Shown in pieces: positions 35,601 to 43,672 of a stretch of 64,000 nucleotides of DNA (its first letter is position 1; each line of letters starts with the position of its first letter). A model generated the notes under the pieces. The model saw only the letters and a list, made by a program, of their open reading frames with translations. It was not told where the DNA came from and made no database searches. The DNA is taken from NCBI GenBank assembly GCA_964020085.1, contig OZ026601.1, forward strand, positions 23,789,914 through 23,853,913. Direction: 5' to 3'. The DNA comes from Micromussa lordhowensis. Taxonomy: Eukaryota; Cnidaria; Anthozoa; Scleractinia; Lobophylliidae. The position numbers and the translations under genes are program-made.

Positions 35601-36654
35601 ATTTATTGTCTGTATTTTTGGGATTGATTAAACCCTTCATAGGGTTACGTAGTTCCTCAGGTAGTTCAATATATGATGATCCTCTTAATGGAAAGTAAGA
35701 GACAATATTAATGATATGTGAAAGTACCGATTGGAATACCCAACCAGAACCTTCAGAGAGCCAAACAGCTATTAACTCTAAAATTCTTTCAATACCTTCA
35801 TCGATACTCACTTCTATATCTATTCTATTGGTAACCGTAAAAGGGCCAGCGTTAAAATAGGGTTCTCGGTAAATGACACCATCCTCAGTACTCTTTGATA
35901 ATCGAACCCTTAGTGTAGTATTGTATTTAAAACCCCTTCTATCTGATAATGATCGCATTAAAAGATCAAATATTTCTCGTTTAGTGCTACTTAACTGTAT
36001 TGATGGGTCATTTCTATTGACAATTTGTACATCATAAGATTGAACATTACCTCTTAATGCATTGGATCGCTCAGTAATAGTGATGTCTTTAGGGATAAAT
36101 TTCAAATTTCTTCTGAATTCTCTTATAGTTTCAGGTCTATAATATGGAGCGATTTGATCAATCACATTTTTAACCTTTCTTTGAAGTCTTGTAGGTACAG
36201 GTTTTATAGGTCTTATTATTTTTAGCCTCGGTAAAGGCACTGGAGCTGCTGGTGGTTTTGTACGGGGTTTTGGTACTGGTGGGGGTGGTCTATATTCAGT
36301 AGATCTTAATGGTTCTGGTAAATTGACTGAGGGACTTATCGGATCATCTATTAAAGTACCTCCAAGGTATGAGTCTCTTAGTCTCCTAGCTGCAATCGAA
36401 CGGATTAGTCGATTTTCAACATAATCTTCATGTTTCTTAGATCTTCGTGGTTGTGGGTTGGCAGGTGTGGCTGGTATTGGCTGACCTTGCGGACCTTTTT
36501 TTGCTTCATTAAGCTTATGAAAATCTGTCTTTAAATGCTGATATTTTCCCCCTTTTGAATATTTTTTCTTGCATATATTACAATACCAATCAGATGGTTT
36601 TGGTATTGTGTCCACAGATATCTTTTTGGGTTTAATTTTAACTTTAAAATCCAT
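32632..36654 (-). CDS. POLB: Protein-primed family B DNA polymerase
   Basis: 1340 codons. A C2H2-like finger (WYCNIC...HLKTDFH, residues about 23-47) opens the protein. Exonuclease motifs are VIYADFES near residue 520, IFHNLKGYD further on and YLRTD before the polymerase part. Between Exo I and Exo II sits an HNH/endonuclease-VII-like zinc module (CHIC ... VRDHCHITGKYRGAAH), usual in animal Polinton polymerases. Polymerase motifs: LDANNLYGWAM (A, about 925), KLMNNSVFGKTMEN (B) and TDTDS (C, about 1186). It replicates the element from its ends using a protein primer. All catalytic residues I look for are present and the frame is unbroken. Confidence 0.95.
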   Translation of the reverse strand: MDFKVKIKPKKISVDTIPKPSDWYCNICKKKYSKGGKYQHLKTDFHKLNEAKKGPQGQPIPATPANPQPRRSKKHEDYVENRLIRSIAARRLRDSYLGGTLIDDPISPSVNLPEPLRSTEYRPPPPVPKPRTKPPAAPVPLPRLKIIRPIKPVPTRLQRKVKNVIDQIAPYYRPETIREFRRNLKFIPKDITITERSNALRGNVQSYDVQIVNRNDPSIQLSSTKREIFDLLMRSLSDRRGFKYNTTLRVRLSKSTEDGVIYREPYFNAGPFTVTNRIDIEVSIDEGIERILELIAVWLSEGSGWVFQSVLSHIINIVSYFPLRGSSYIELPEELRNPMKGLINPKNTDNKCFLWCHNRHLNPLIVHPERITKADRESVKRLDYTGITFPVTVKDIYKIEKQNKINICVFGYDGEAYPIRISETNFTDHLELLWIEEGDKSHYVLIKDLDRFMFSFNDHKEKKYFCLRCLHCCSSASVLEDHKQDCMLLNGAQAIKMPEAGSKIYFKNHKKMLPAPFVIYADFESITEKIDGCLPSDDKSYTSTYQSHKACSYGYKLVCRYDNSYSKPVEIYRGEDCIEKFIMKMLSEVKDCIKIVIEHFQKPLVMTDKNETHFQNSTICHICERKFNEEKDKDKPSKQKVRDHCHITGKYRGAAHSNCNLKWSISAENLKIPVIFHNLKGYDCHFIMQNIGHLIRQDFNINVDVIASNFEKYIGFRLGNYLTFIDSFSFMSQSLDRLSSNLSDNAFFYSKKAFPNDDQFRLIKRKGVYPYDYMDSFQRFSEKSLPAREDFYSILNDTNISESDYEHAKQVWSEFQIKDLGDYHDLYLRTDVLLLADVFECFRKTCLGDYRLDPCHYYSAPGLSWDALLRMTKINLDLISDLDQQLFIEKGMRGGISNITHRHAVANNKYMKCYNPEDESSYLMYLDANNLYGWAMSQSLPTKDFKWINSEDFILENYKNNTKKGAILEVDLEYPEELHDLHNDYPLAPEKILITDNMLSKYCKDLKEKENISSGRVHKLVPNLKNKEKYVLHYKNLQLYLSLGMKLKKVHRVLEFTQKPWMKPYIDLNTKKRTNAKNSFEKDFFKLMNNSVFGKTMENLRKRSNIKLETDPDHLLKLTRQPMYVSSKIFDENLVGVQMKKARLVLDKPSYVGFSILDLSKTLMYDFHYNYIRKKYPDAKLLFTDTDSLFYHIKAEDLYSDLYKDKERFDNSDYPKSSEFFFAENKKVIGKFKDEAAGDPITEFVGLKSKMYSYKTENKENKTAKGVKKNVIKSELSLSDYRDTLQKCNTMRHKMRTIRSEYHQISSYQINKVSLSPFDDKRYILDDGISSYAYGNFNIS

Positions 36655-36728
36655 CTATATATAATAATATATGTCTAATTTTTTTTTTAAATTCTTAATT
36701 TTTTATTTATTATTGTAAAGTTCCTTTA

Positions 36729-36938
36729 CTATAAATCAATTAGTGTGCAAGTAACTGGATTAGTGTATTTTAGAATGTTACGCTCATGTTTCTTTGTCTT
36801 TAGATGCATATATTTTCCTCTGTAAGTGTAATTTTTTCCATTTCCACATACATCACAGTACCATTCAGTATTTTTCAGTCTTTCATTAGTAATTTTGTTC
36901 CATTTTTCTCGTTTCAATTGTTCTTCTGTTTTTTCCAT
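36729..36938 (-). CDS. Small C2H2-type zinc-finger protein
   Basis: 69 codons, led by a TATATAG-ATG start. WYCDVCGNGKNYTYRGKY followed by MHLKTKKHE is clearly related to the finger at the N-terminus of the neighbouring polymerase (WYCNIC...HLKTDFH), so the finger exists both free-standing and fused. It is probably nucleic-acid binding. Role in the element unknown. Confidence 0.7.
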   Translation of the reverse strand: MEKTEEQLKREKWNKITNERLKNTEWYCDVCGNGKNYTYRGKYMHLKTKKHERNILKYTNPVTCTLIDL

Positions 36939-36980
36939 CTATATAATTATTTATAATATTCTAATTTTTTTAAATAATTT

Positions 36981-37967
36981 TTATAAATTTTTTAAATCCT
37001 CAGCTGGCACCCAACTGTTAAATTCGTCTGGGTAACCTTTCCATTTGACTAATGCTTTTCCTTTTGACTTTCTGATAATTTTCTCTATTCTATAGACCTC
37101 TTGATCTGTCTTTTGTAACTCTTCTCTGTAGAAAGTACCCTTAATCACTTCACCATTTAAGTCTTTTATCTTATAAGTAATAGGATTAGTGAATCTAATT
37201 TCGTCTATGATGAAAACTTCTTCAGTCCAATTAGGAGTATAGCCTTTATCAAAGGTCACCCTTTTGTATTTGCTTATTCGGACTCTATCACCTATCACAA
37301 ATGCTGGTTTATCATTCTTTTTATTGTCTCTCGCTAAATCACCATATAAATTAAAATAAACTTTTCCATAGTTTTCAGGTTTTCTAGCTTGGATAGGCGT
37401 CATTCCTATTGATCTATGTCGGCTGTTGTTGTAAGATGCGAGTATTTTCGGAAGGATGTCAACGTAGACTGTATTGTTTTGCATAGTGAATCTCTTATAC
37501 ATTTTATCTTTGATAGTTCTATTCCATCTCTCACAAACTGATGATTTCTCTTCATTTTCAGTGGAATAGACCTTTATCTTATCCTTAGCTAAGAGATCCA
37601 ACACATTTTTGTTATAATATTCTTTTCCTTTGTCTACCCATAACATTTTAGGCTTATTTTTCACTAATAAGCTTTCAAACGCTTTAGCAACTTCTAAACC
37701 TGTTTTTGTCTTTAGAGGTACTATCCAACCATATTTACTGAAAAGGTCTAAGACCATTAGTAGATATTTATAACCTCGATTCCATTTGCTAAGCTTTTGC
37801 ATATCAACTAAGTCTGAACACCAGATATCATCAACATTATGTGCAATGACTCTTCGCTTGGTAAAATTTCGTTTTATAGGTTTGTGTAACTCATTAGCTA
37901 GCGCTTCCCATGTGTCTAAATTTTTAGCGTTTTTTTTTTTACTCCTAAACCAAGTTTTTGTTTTGTA
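36981..37967 (-). CDS. INT: Retroviral-type integrase with C-terminal chromodomain
   Basis: The open frame runs from 37,967 (after TAA 37,968-37,970). The only early ATG, at 37,802, lies downstream of the first catalytic Asp in DIWCSDLVDMQ, so that start would give a crippled enzyme. The second Asp is in LWVDKGKEYYN (D57 counted from the ATG) and the Glu is in SVCERWNRTIK (E91). A chromodomain follows near the end (YRIEKIIRKSKGKALVKWKG, WVPAEDL), which may direct insertion to modified histones. The frame overlaps the PLA2 gene in the -1 register over an 11-A run at 37,930-37,940. This suggests expression by frameshifting or slippage, or a non-ATG start. Confidence 0.92.
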   Translation of the reverse strand, partial: YKTKTWFRSKKKNAKNLDTWEALANELHKPIKRNFTKRRVIAHNVDDIWCSDLVDMQKLSKWNRGYKYLLMVLDLFSKYGWIVPLKTKTGLEVAKAFESLLVKNKPKMLWVDKGKEYYNKNVLDLLAKDKIKVYSTENEEKSSVCERWNRTIKDKMYKRFTMQNNTVYVDILPKILASYNNSRHRSIGMTPIQARKPENYGKVYFNLYGDLARDNKKNDKPAFVIGDRVRISKYKRVTFDKGYTPNWTEEVFIIDEIRFTNPITYKIKDLNGEVIKGTFYREELQKTDQEVYRIEKIIRKSKGKALVKWKGYPDEFNSWVPAEDLKNL

Positions 37968-38668
37968 TTAATAGTGTTTCTAGCCAGCCAATGACCCCAC
38001 TGTCTCTCATTCCAGGGAATTGCATCTAAAGCTTGGACCATTTTCTTGTCAGCCACATTTTTACATGATTTTACATTTACTCCCTTATCAGCACATACTG
38101 AGTAATCAACATCGTGTTGCATGGCTATAGCATCTGTCTTACCTGTTGGCTGATCATAGATTTCATAGATTTGGCCAGTATCACGATCCCATTTTACTTG
38201 TTTTTCTAAATCATTGTAAGGACCAGTATATTTGTGTCCTGGAAGAGTCCAACCAGCTTTCGGTTTAGGTAACTTACCTATTGCTTTATGAATATCGAGA
38301 CCCCTTCCCCTTCCCCTTCCACTGATTTTTCTAGAAATATCATCAGCCAGAGAGTCAATTGCTCTATTCAAATACCTTTTACCAATGCCTTTAACTTTGT
38401 CTTTTACATAGTCAGATTTTATTGCTCGACTAGCTCCCCTTTTACCTAGGTTGTACAATCCTTTTGCACCAGCAGCCAACCCTTTGACAATTAGTTCATC
38501 AAAACCGCTTCCTTGCATTTCCGCTTTAGATATAAAACGAAATTTTGTAATTCCACATTCAGCACAAATACATCGCATTGCATTTCTACCATTTTTTGTA
38601 ATTACAAAAGTTTCAGAATTAGGTACACATTCTGTCCTTTTTCTTTGTCGAACGCAATAAGATAACAT
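37916..38668 (-). CDS. Zinc-ribbon plus parvovirus-type phospholipase A2 protein
   Basis: 250 codons. Residues 1-45 form a cysteine-rich module (YCVRQRKRTEC ... CICAECG) related to the next gene upstream. A helical, basic linker with a GRGRGRG run follows. Then comes a phospholipase A2 domain: LPGHKYTGPYNDL (calcium loop, 143-154) and the catalytic QHDVDY dyad (H185, D186). In parvoviruses and adintoviruses this domain lets virions escape endosomes, so a virion protein is likely. The C-terminus (KQKLGLGVKKKTLKI) overlaps the integrase frame on a poly-A run. Confidence 0.85.
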   Translation of the reverse strand: MLSYCVRQRKRTECVPNSETFVITKNGRNAMRCICAECGITKFRFISKAEMQGSGFDELIVKGLAAGAKGLYNLGKRGASRAIKSDYVKDKVKGIGKRYLNRAIDSLADDISRKISGRGRGRGLDIHKAIGKLPKPKAGWTLPGHKYTGPYNDLEKQVKWDRDTGQIYEIYDQPTGKTDAIAMQHDVDYSVCADKGVNVKSCKNVADKKMVQALDAIPWNERQWGHWLARNTINTKQKLGLGVKKKTLKI

Positions 38669-38725
38669 ATATTAATTAATATTATAATAAATATATGTTA
38701 ATCTATTGTTAACAAAGTTCCTTTA

Positions 38726-38962
38726 CTATAATATAGCTCCTATGAGGGGAATTCCCTTAAATGGACTGTTTTTACCCAGTAATAGCCCTTTTCCTTTTCT
38801 ACCTCTTCCTACCGTACCTGACTTAACAAATTTAGTTTTTGTTATCCCACATTCTGCGCATTTACATTTCATCATGGCACGACCATTTCTTGTCTGTACA
38901 ACCCTTTCTGAACCAGGAACGCACTCTGTCTGTTTTCGTTGTTTTACACAATAGCTTTTCAT
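38726..38962 (-). CDS. Cysteine-rich (DUF5679-like) basic small protein
   Basis: 78 codons. SYCVKQRKQTECVPGSE and MMKCKCAECGITKTKFV match the N-terminal module of the adjacent PLA2 protein, so the module is duplicated. The expected second cysteine of the usual YCxxC pair is Gln in both. A glycine/lysine tract and a short hydrophobic tail (GIPLIGAIL) follow, resembling the small basic pX-like proteins of adintoviruses. Probably a virion or nucleic-acid-binding protein. Confidence 0.7.
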   Translation of the reverse strand: MKSYCVKQRKQTECVPGSERVVQTRNGRAMMKCKCAECGITKTKFVKSGTVGRGRKGKGLLLGKNSPFKGIPLIGAIL

Positions 38963-38995
38963 CTATATTATAATTATTTTTTTTATTATTATATA

Positions 38996-39229
38996 ATGGA
39001 AGAAATTGAAATTGACAATGAAATACGTAGAATAGAAGCGATGTATAAACATTACAAACTTCTTTATAGAAAAATTGCCTTTTTATGTTGTTCTGGAGAA
39101 ACTAAAAGAGTGAGAAATCTGAGAAATAGTTTGAAACGAGATTTAAAAAAAATCCGACAAATCAAACAAATCCAACAAAATATAACTCCTTTCGCGCACC
39201 TGACGTTGCAGAAGTCCTCAAAGCAATAG
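38996..39229 (+). CDS. Small basic helical protein on the opposite strand
   Basis: 77 codons from the ATG at 38,996, which directly follows TATTATTATATA; an earlier ATG at 38,939 would add a low-complexity stretch. MEEIEIDNEIRRIEAMYKHY then a KR-rich helix. It is the only plus-strand gene in the left arm and its 3' end overlaps the protease stop by 12 bp. No family recognised. Confidence 0.5.
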   Translation: MEEIEIDNEIRRIEAMYKHYKLLYRKIAFLCCSGETKRVRNLRNSLKRDLKKIRQIKQIQQNITPFAHLTLQKSSKQ

Positions 39230-39715
39230 TTTAAAATAGTTTTCTATGAATTTTTCATTCTCTTCTGTGTCAAAGCTAAAAACTTGCAATAAATCGAAAT
39301 AATCGACTCCTTTATGCATTTCATTCAAGAAATACAAGCAAAAATAGCCACAGGTTGTAGTATAGAGATTCTGTATTTGCTGGTTTTGGTGTAATAAATT
39401 TAAGTTTTTCTCTTTTGCATGGTTTACCAACTCTTGAAAAGGTGGCATACCAAAAGAGTCAAAGTAATTTATTGTATCATCACGAACATAGGTTGTAACC
39501 CAATGACTACCACTCATATAATGAGGTTCTAAATTATAAATAAAAAGCGCTAACTTATGATTATGAGGTACAGTCTGATCTCTGCTTAGGACATTTTTGA
39601 TAGGTATCTTCAAGTATTTACACCAATCTAAAAGATCAAAATTACTCATTGGGATATCTTTATGGAATTTAGGCTTTTTTACCTTTTTTTTTTTTTTTTT
39701 CCTCCCCTGCCCCAT
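39218..39715 (-). CDS. PRO: Adenovirus-type cysteine protease (adenain/Ulp1 fold)
   Basis: 165 codons. Catalytic His71 (GSHWVTTY), Asp86 (NYFDSFG), a Gln near 112 (LHQNQQIQ) and Cys122 (TTTCGYFCLYFL) are in family order. It matures virion proteins during assembly. The start (MGQGRK6VKK) overlaps the end of the pVI-like gene in the -1 frame over a 17-A run (39,684-39,700), so the N-terminal lysines are encoded by that run. Confidence 0.92.
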   Translation of the reverse strand: MGQGRKKKKKKVKKPKFHKDIPMSNFDLLDWCKYLKIPIKNVLSRDQTVPHNHKLALFIYNLEPHYMSGSHWVTTYVRDDTINYFDSFGMPPFQELVNHAKEKNLNLLHQNQQIQNLYTTTCGYFCLYFLNEMHKGVDYFDLLQVFSFDTEENEKFIENYFKLLL

Positions 39716-40392
39716 GTCCCAATAAAAGGTGGTGGAGCCATAGGCATTCCCATACGAGGACCTCCTCCTCCATCCGATTTCCCCATTCTAGGACCTCCTC
39801 TTCCTTTTATACTTCCTCCTTTTAATGCATCAAGAATCATTGGAATACCAATACTAGCTATTAACGTTCCAATACCATTACCTACTTGTCGTTGTGTCAG
39901 TCGGAAAAGTAAGTCTTCTCCACCTTTATGAGCTCGGGCTAAATCTCCTATTTGTCCTTTAGTCAGTAGATCACCCAATTGAGCTAACATAAATAGTTTA
40001 TTATTTGGTACTTGATACATTTGTCCGCCACTAATTTTCTTAACTATTTGACTAGCACCTTCAGAAGCTAACCCTGCTAGAGCAGACAATCCTAGTGTTT
40101 TACCGATAGTTGGTGCTACATTCTTTAATACTGGCAATATTGAGCTAAAGATACCAGACCCAGATTGACGCCTGATATTATACTTTGATATAGTAATTAC
40201 CATTCCTCGATTAGCTGTTTTGGCCTTAGCGAGTCTCTTAACAGTATTCATTGGTACCATAAGAACATCGGAACCACTTAACGCATTTTTACTTAAGCGT
40301 AAACTTATTTCTTCTCTGTTTCTGTAAGCATTAGATAGTTTTCGTTTTTGTCCTTCAGAAAGTGTGACAGAAATTTGATGTAATTCAGTCAT
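39679..40392 (-). CDS. pVI/pX-like amphipathic virion protein
   Basis: 237 codons. The N-terminal part, ISVTLSEGQKRKLSNAYRNR with SLRLSKNAL, is a conserved Polinton/adintovirus motif. A hydrophobic amphipathic stretch (SGIFSSILPVLKNVAPTIGK, LGLSALAGLASEG) follows. A Gly/Pro/Met-rich tail ends in GRGGKKKKKR. The layout suggests a membrane-active internal capsid protein cleaved by the neighbouring protease. The family is recognised, but the exact equivalence to adenovirus pVI or pX is not settled. Confidence 0.7.
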   Translation of the reverse strand: MTELHQISVTLSEGQKRKLSNAYRNREEISLRLSKNALSGSDVLMVPMNTVKRLAKAKTANRGMVITISKYNIRRQSGSGIFSSILPVLKNVAPTIGKTLGLSALAGLASEGASQIVKKISGGQMYQVPNNKLFMLAQLGDLLTKGQIGDLARAHKGGEDLLFRLTQRQVGNGIGTLIASIGIPMILDALKGGSIKGRGGPRMGKSDGGGGPRMGMPMAPPPFIGTWGRGGKKKKKR

Positions 40393-40460
40393 TATATATT
40401 ATTTATGGACTTTTTAAAAAATTCATAAATAATATTTAGTCTGTGACTTTGGAATAGTTC

Positions 40461-41183
40461 TTATAAATCAGATCCAATAGATAGAACATCTTCTTCTTCA
40501 TCATCTAAGATGAAGTTATCGAAAATATCTTCTACTTCTCGATATGATACTTGCATTAATTTTGGTTTTAGAGTAGCTCCAAAAGTTCCTGTTGTAATTG
40601 AAAACCAGGAAGCAATAAATTTCACTTTACTTTTTGGACCAATTTTTACTGAATCATATCCTAAATTTTCCCCATCCCATGTAAAAAATTTTGTAGCTAT
40701 TCGATCATTTCTAAAAAATAGTGAAAACTCCATCTTTGATGGGTAATCTTGATATACTCTTTCTTCATCAACAATTTTATACGGTTTTTTACAGATTCTT
40801 TTCCAAGAACCACCTTGACCGTGTTCATCATATCCCGCTACAGCTTCTCTATGTATTTTTTTATTGTTCTTTAAAGAATATAAATAATCAATAAAAAATT
40901 CGTCTAATTCTTTGGCTTTTTCTAGATATTCCCCATCACAATTAATTTGCATGCTAGCACCTTGGTAATTACCATCTTTATCATAGTTTTCATTTAAACC
41001 GAACGGAGTATATCCTTTATATTTAACAAATAATGTCCTTCCATTGTATAATATTCCAATCTGTGTTCCATTGTGCTTATTTGGCTTTGGTTTTCGAAAA
41101 GTTATCTTTGAAGTGTCAATATGGAGAAAATCGACTATTTCTTCTTTGTTCTGACTTTCGTTCTGACTCTCTTTAACTCTCAT
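40461..41183 (-). CDS. Candidate single-stranded-DNA-binding protein
   Basis: 240 codons. The pattern ITFRKPKPNKHNGTQIGILY ... GYTPFGLNENYDKDGNY ... DEFFIDYLYSLKN resembles the DUF2738/DUF5871 SSB-like proteins of large DNA viruses (KPK, TPFG, then an acidic helix). The C-terminus is acidic (ILDDEEEDVLSIGSDL), as in many SSBs, where the tail contacts partners. A protein-primed replication system that displaces single strands would need such a protein. The assignment rests on motif resemblance only. Confidence 0.45.
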   Translation of the reverse strand: MRVKESQNESQNKEEIVDFLHIDTSKITFRKPKPNKHNGTQIGILYNGRTLFVKYKGYTPFGLNENYDKDGNYQGASMQINCDGEYLEKAKELDEFFIDYLYSLKNNKKIHREAVAGYDEHGQGGSWKRICKKPYKIVDEERVYQDYPSKMEFSLFFRNDRIATKFFTWDGENLGYDSVKIGPKSKVKFIASWFSITTGTFGATLKPKLMQVSYREVEDIFDNFILDDEEEDVLSIGSDL

Positions 41184-41239
41184 ATATATTATATTAAAAT
41201 ATTTTTTCTAAATATATATTTTTTTTTTTTTATTTTTTT

Positions 41240-42484
41240 TTAGACAATAACTAATTGATCTCCCACTTTATCAACAACAACATCTTCTTCATAGAGAACA
41301 ATTGCATGCACTCGGAAATCAGCAGCTGCTGCTTGTGAGAGGCGAAATCTTACGTTAAGTTGCTTTGGATCTCTGCTTACCTGTTCTGTTTGATAAGTCA
41401 GGTCAAAATATAACATTGGGTAAAGACTCGAAAAATTAGTGATATTGAGCTGAGTACCTGTATTATAATCATTCTTTTTCCATGAATAATTCATTAAATC
41501 ATAATAGATTCTTGTTTTACTTTCTGTATCATATTCAAGTTCTGGATAGAAGACACCATTACCATATTCAAGACGACATGTGCTAAGATGACTATTATTA
41601 TTGGCTGCGTTCAGTTTAAAAGTATCAAAAATATAAGGATTTGCTGACATATCATTGGTCTTAAGTCTCTGGAAGTAGAGGAAAACATGCTGTACTTTAT
41701 CAATACTAGCTGAGATTCTGAAATCACCACTGTTTCTAGTAGTATCTGAACTTTGGTACATTTCTTTGAGGTATTTCCATTTACTGGGTTTTTGGTATTC
41801 ACTGATGAATTTAGACATAAGAGCATCTTTTGGTTCTAGTCGGGGTACCCATAGATAAAAACGATCAATTACTAATCTCAATGTATCAACTGCCCCATAT
41901 AATACTTCAGCGTCCGGTGTCAGTTCTATTTCAAATTGGAGATCCATTGGAGGTAACAATCGTCCTTCTAATTCTTCGAAAAAAGAATACCTATTTAATG
42001 GAATACTTGTATTAACATGAGCTCTGTTAGCTGTTAATAAACGCCTACTTTCCAAACCTGTGTTTGTATCATCTGAAGTGGCATCTGTATCTAAATACCA
42101 TAAACTATTTTTGGCTGTACTACGCCCAAAATCATCTGAATATTCTAAAAGATTTTTTGCAAAAGTTACAAGATGAAGATTATCAGTGTCATAGACGATT
42201 TTTCCTGCACTCTTTATTACCATATGCTTAATTAATGAATGCGATCCATTAATAATTGTTGTTCTGGCGTCTGCATTGTCTCCACCATTTGCTCGAAGGT
42301 CTAATCTGAATCGCACTTCAAAAAAGGCGTTAAACCAATCAAGCATAATACCCCGATCAGTAACATGAAATTTGTATCCTTTCTTATTTTGCTCTTGAGT
42401 ATTGGCAGGAGCTCTTATAGCATCTTGAAGACGAAATTGCACTAGTTCGTTTCTCTGTACGTACTCTGGTGATCTAAATGCCAT
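41240..42484 (-). CDS. MCP: Major capsid protein, double jelly-roll
   Basis: 414 codons. The start MAFRSPEYVQRNELVQFRLQ and the block GIMLDWFNAFFEVRFRLDL are typical of Polinton hexon-like proteins. So are INGSHSLIKHMVIKSAGKIV, NRYSFFEELEGRLLPPMDLQ and LRLVIDRFYLWVPRLEP. It forms the trimeric building block of the icosahedral shell. Shorter than some family members, but it ends cleanly (VGDQLVIV). Its start sits on an ATATATAATG leader. Confidence 0.93.
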   Translation of the reverse strand: MAFRSPEYVQRNELVQFRLQDAIRAPANTQEQNKKGYKFHVTDRGIMLDWFNAFFEVRFRLDLRANGGDNADARTTIINGSHSLIKHMVIKSAGKIVYDTDNLHLVTFAKNLLEYSDDFGRSTAKNSLWYLDTDATSDDTNTGLESRRLLTANRAHVNTSIPLNRYSFFEELEGRLLPPMDLQFEIELTPDAEVLYGAVDTLRLVIDRFYLWVPRLEPKDALMSKFISEYQKPSKWKYLKEMYQSSDTTRNSGDFRISASIDKVQHVFLYFQRLKTNDMSANPYIFDTFKLNAANNNSHLSTCRLEYGNGVFYPELEYDTESKTRIYYDLMNYSWKKNDYNTGTQLNITNFSSLYPMLYFDLTYQTEQVSRDPKQLNVRFRLSQAAAADFRVHAIVLYEEDVVVDKVGDQLVIV

Positions 42485-42514
42485 TATATATTTTTTATCA
42501 GATTTTTTTTTTCT

Positions 42515-42895
42515 TTAAGAGCGTGCTATTAGATTATTAATCAGTGTATAAACTTCCTCCTGCGTTTTTGGCTTTGCTCTACCTGGCTTTGACTTTGTTG
42601 ACTTTGTTGACTTTGTCGCTTTTTTAGACCCTGAGGATAGCCTTTTTCGGATAAGCTCACCAGATCGCTCTATAACTTTATCAGCAGCCTTTTTACCAAC
42701 TCGTTCTCCCGCATGAGCGACACCAGCTTGTATTGCTTTTTTAGCAAATGGTTTTAAAACCTGTCCAGTTAAAGCACTAGCTACCTTTTTTAGTGGTTTC
42801 ATAAGATTATCTACTATAATTCCATTGCCACGGTGTTTGTAGACATATCGTCCCATTCTTGGGTGATAAATCTTTTTGAACTCTCTTGACTTCAT
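42515..42895 (-). CDS. Basic core-like virion protein
   Basis: 126 codons, strongly basic. N-terminal FKKIYHPRMGRYVYKHRG, an Ala-rich helix (KAIQAGVAHAGERVGKKAAD) and a KS/KT-rich tract with TKSTKSTKSKPG. It lies between capsid and penton genes, so a DNA-condensing or internal capsid role (adenovirus pVII/pX-like) is likely. No catalytic motif. Confidence 0.6.
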   Translation of the reverse strand: MKSREFKKIYHPRMGRYVYKHRGNGIIVDNLMKPLKKVASALTGQVLKPFAKKAIQAGVAHAGERVGKKAADKVIERSGELIRKRLSSGSKKATKSTKSTKSKPGRAKPKTQEEVYTLINNLIARS

Positions 42896-42901
42896 ATATA
42901 A

Positions 42902-43669
42902 TTAAAATGGAACTTTTTTTAAGATTAATGAAAATGCAGTGTCAGCATGATTTAAATAGACTGGTCTTCTTAAGCCATCAGTTACATAGATTCGAACGCT
43001 TGAAACTCTTGTTTTATTGATAGGATTGTATATAACACGACGCGGTTCAAGGGTAAAATTGTAAGAAGGTCTGAGCGTTCCTGTACCAAAACTAAAAACA
43101 ATATCTGATTCTACCCCATCTACTAATGAATCAGAGACTAAATCACAGTGAATATTTAGGACATCTGTATCTTCTGATAGGTTAGGTACTTTGGGGCTAA
43201 CGTTTCTCTCATCTCTTAAGATCACCTTATCGAATCCTATTAGTTTACCAAAATTAGATTTACGCAGGTCAAGCTGATAGTTAGCGTCTAAAGTCACTAA
43301 GACTCTAAAAGTTGGTTCATCAAAAGTCACCGTGATTGGAAATTCTTCATCACCATCACCGCCGACTATTTTAGTCTTTTCCTTAATGTAATTATCAATA
43401 TCAGTGTAATCCCAAACTCCTTTTGGAAAATCAATATCTGTAAATGTTTTCCCACCGTCTTTACTGTAAGCTATCTTTTGATTGTCGTAACCAGAATTTA
43501 TATTTGTCCATGTAAAAGCCATTGAAATAATTTTATTAAAACCAATATACCAAATCCCATCACTGTGTTCATAGTCTAGCGTTCTAGAAAACCTTGTAGT
43601 AAAATCACCAGGTCGATTACCAGCTTCATCTTTAACTGCAAAACTGCTTAATGAGATTTCTCTCTCCAT
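42902..43669 (-). CDS. Penton (minor capsid) protein
   Basis: 255 codons. The C-terminal half has the Polinton penton signature: LNIHCDLVSDSLVDGVESD, FGTGTLRPSYNFTLEPRRV and YNPINKTRVSSVRIYV. This is a single jelly-roll protein expected at the five-fold vertices, where the fibre-like proteins would attach. The start codon lies 4 bp after the stop of the upstream gene (TGA TATATG). Confidence 0.88.
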   Translation of the reverse strand: MEREISLSSFAVKDEAGNRPGDFTTRFSRTLDYEHSDGIWYIGFNKIISMAFTWTNINSGYDNQKIAYSKDGGKTFTDIDFPKGVWDYTDIDNYIKEKTKIVGGDGDEEFPITVTFDEPTFRVLVTLDANYQLDLRKSNFGKLIGFDKVILRDERNVSPKVPNLSEDTDVLNIHCDLVSDSLVDGVESDIVFSFGTGTLRPSYNFTLEPRRVIYNPINKTRVSSVRIYVTDGLRRPVYLNHADTAFSLILKKVPF

Positions 43670-43672
43670 ATA

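Noticed and set aside
37786..37971. Plus-strand ORF opposite the integrase
   Set aside because: Antisense shadow of two clearly coding minus-strand frames.
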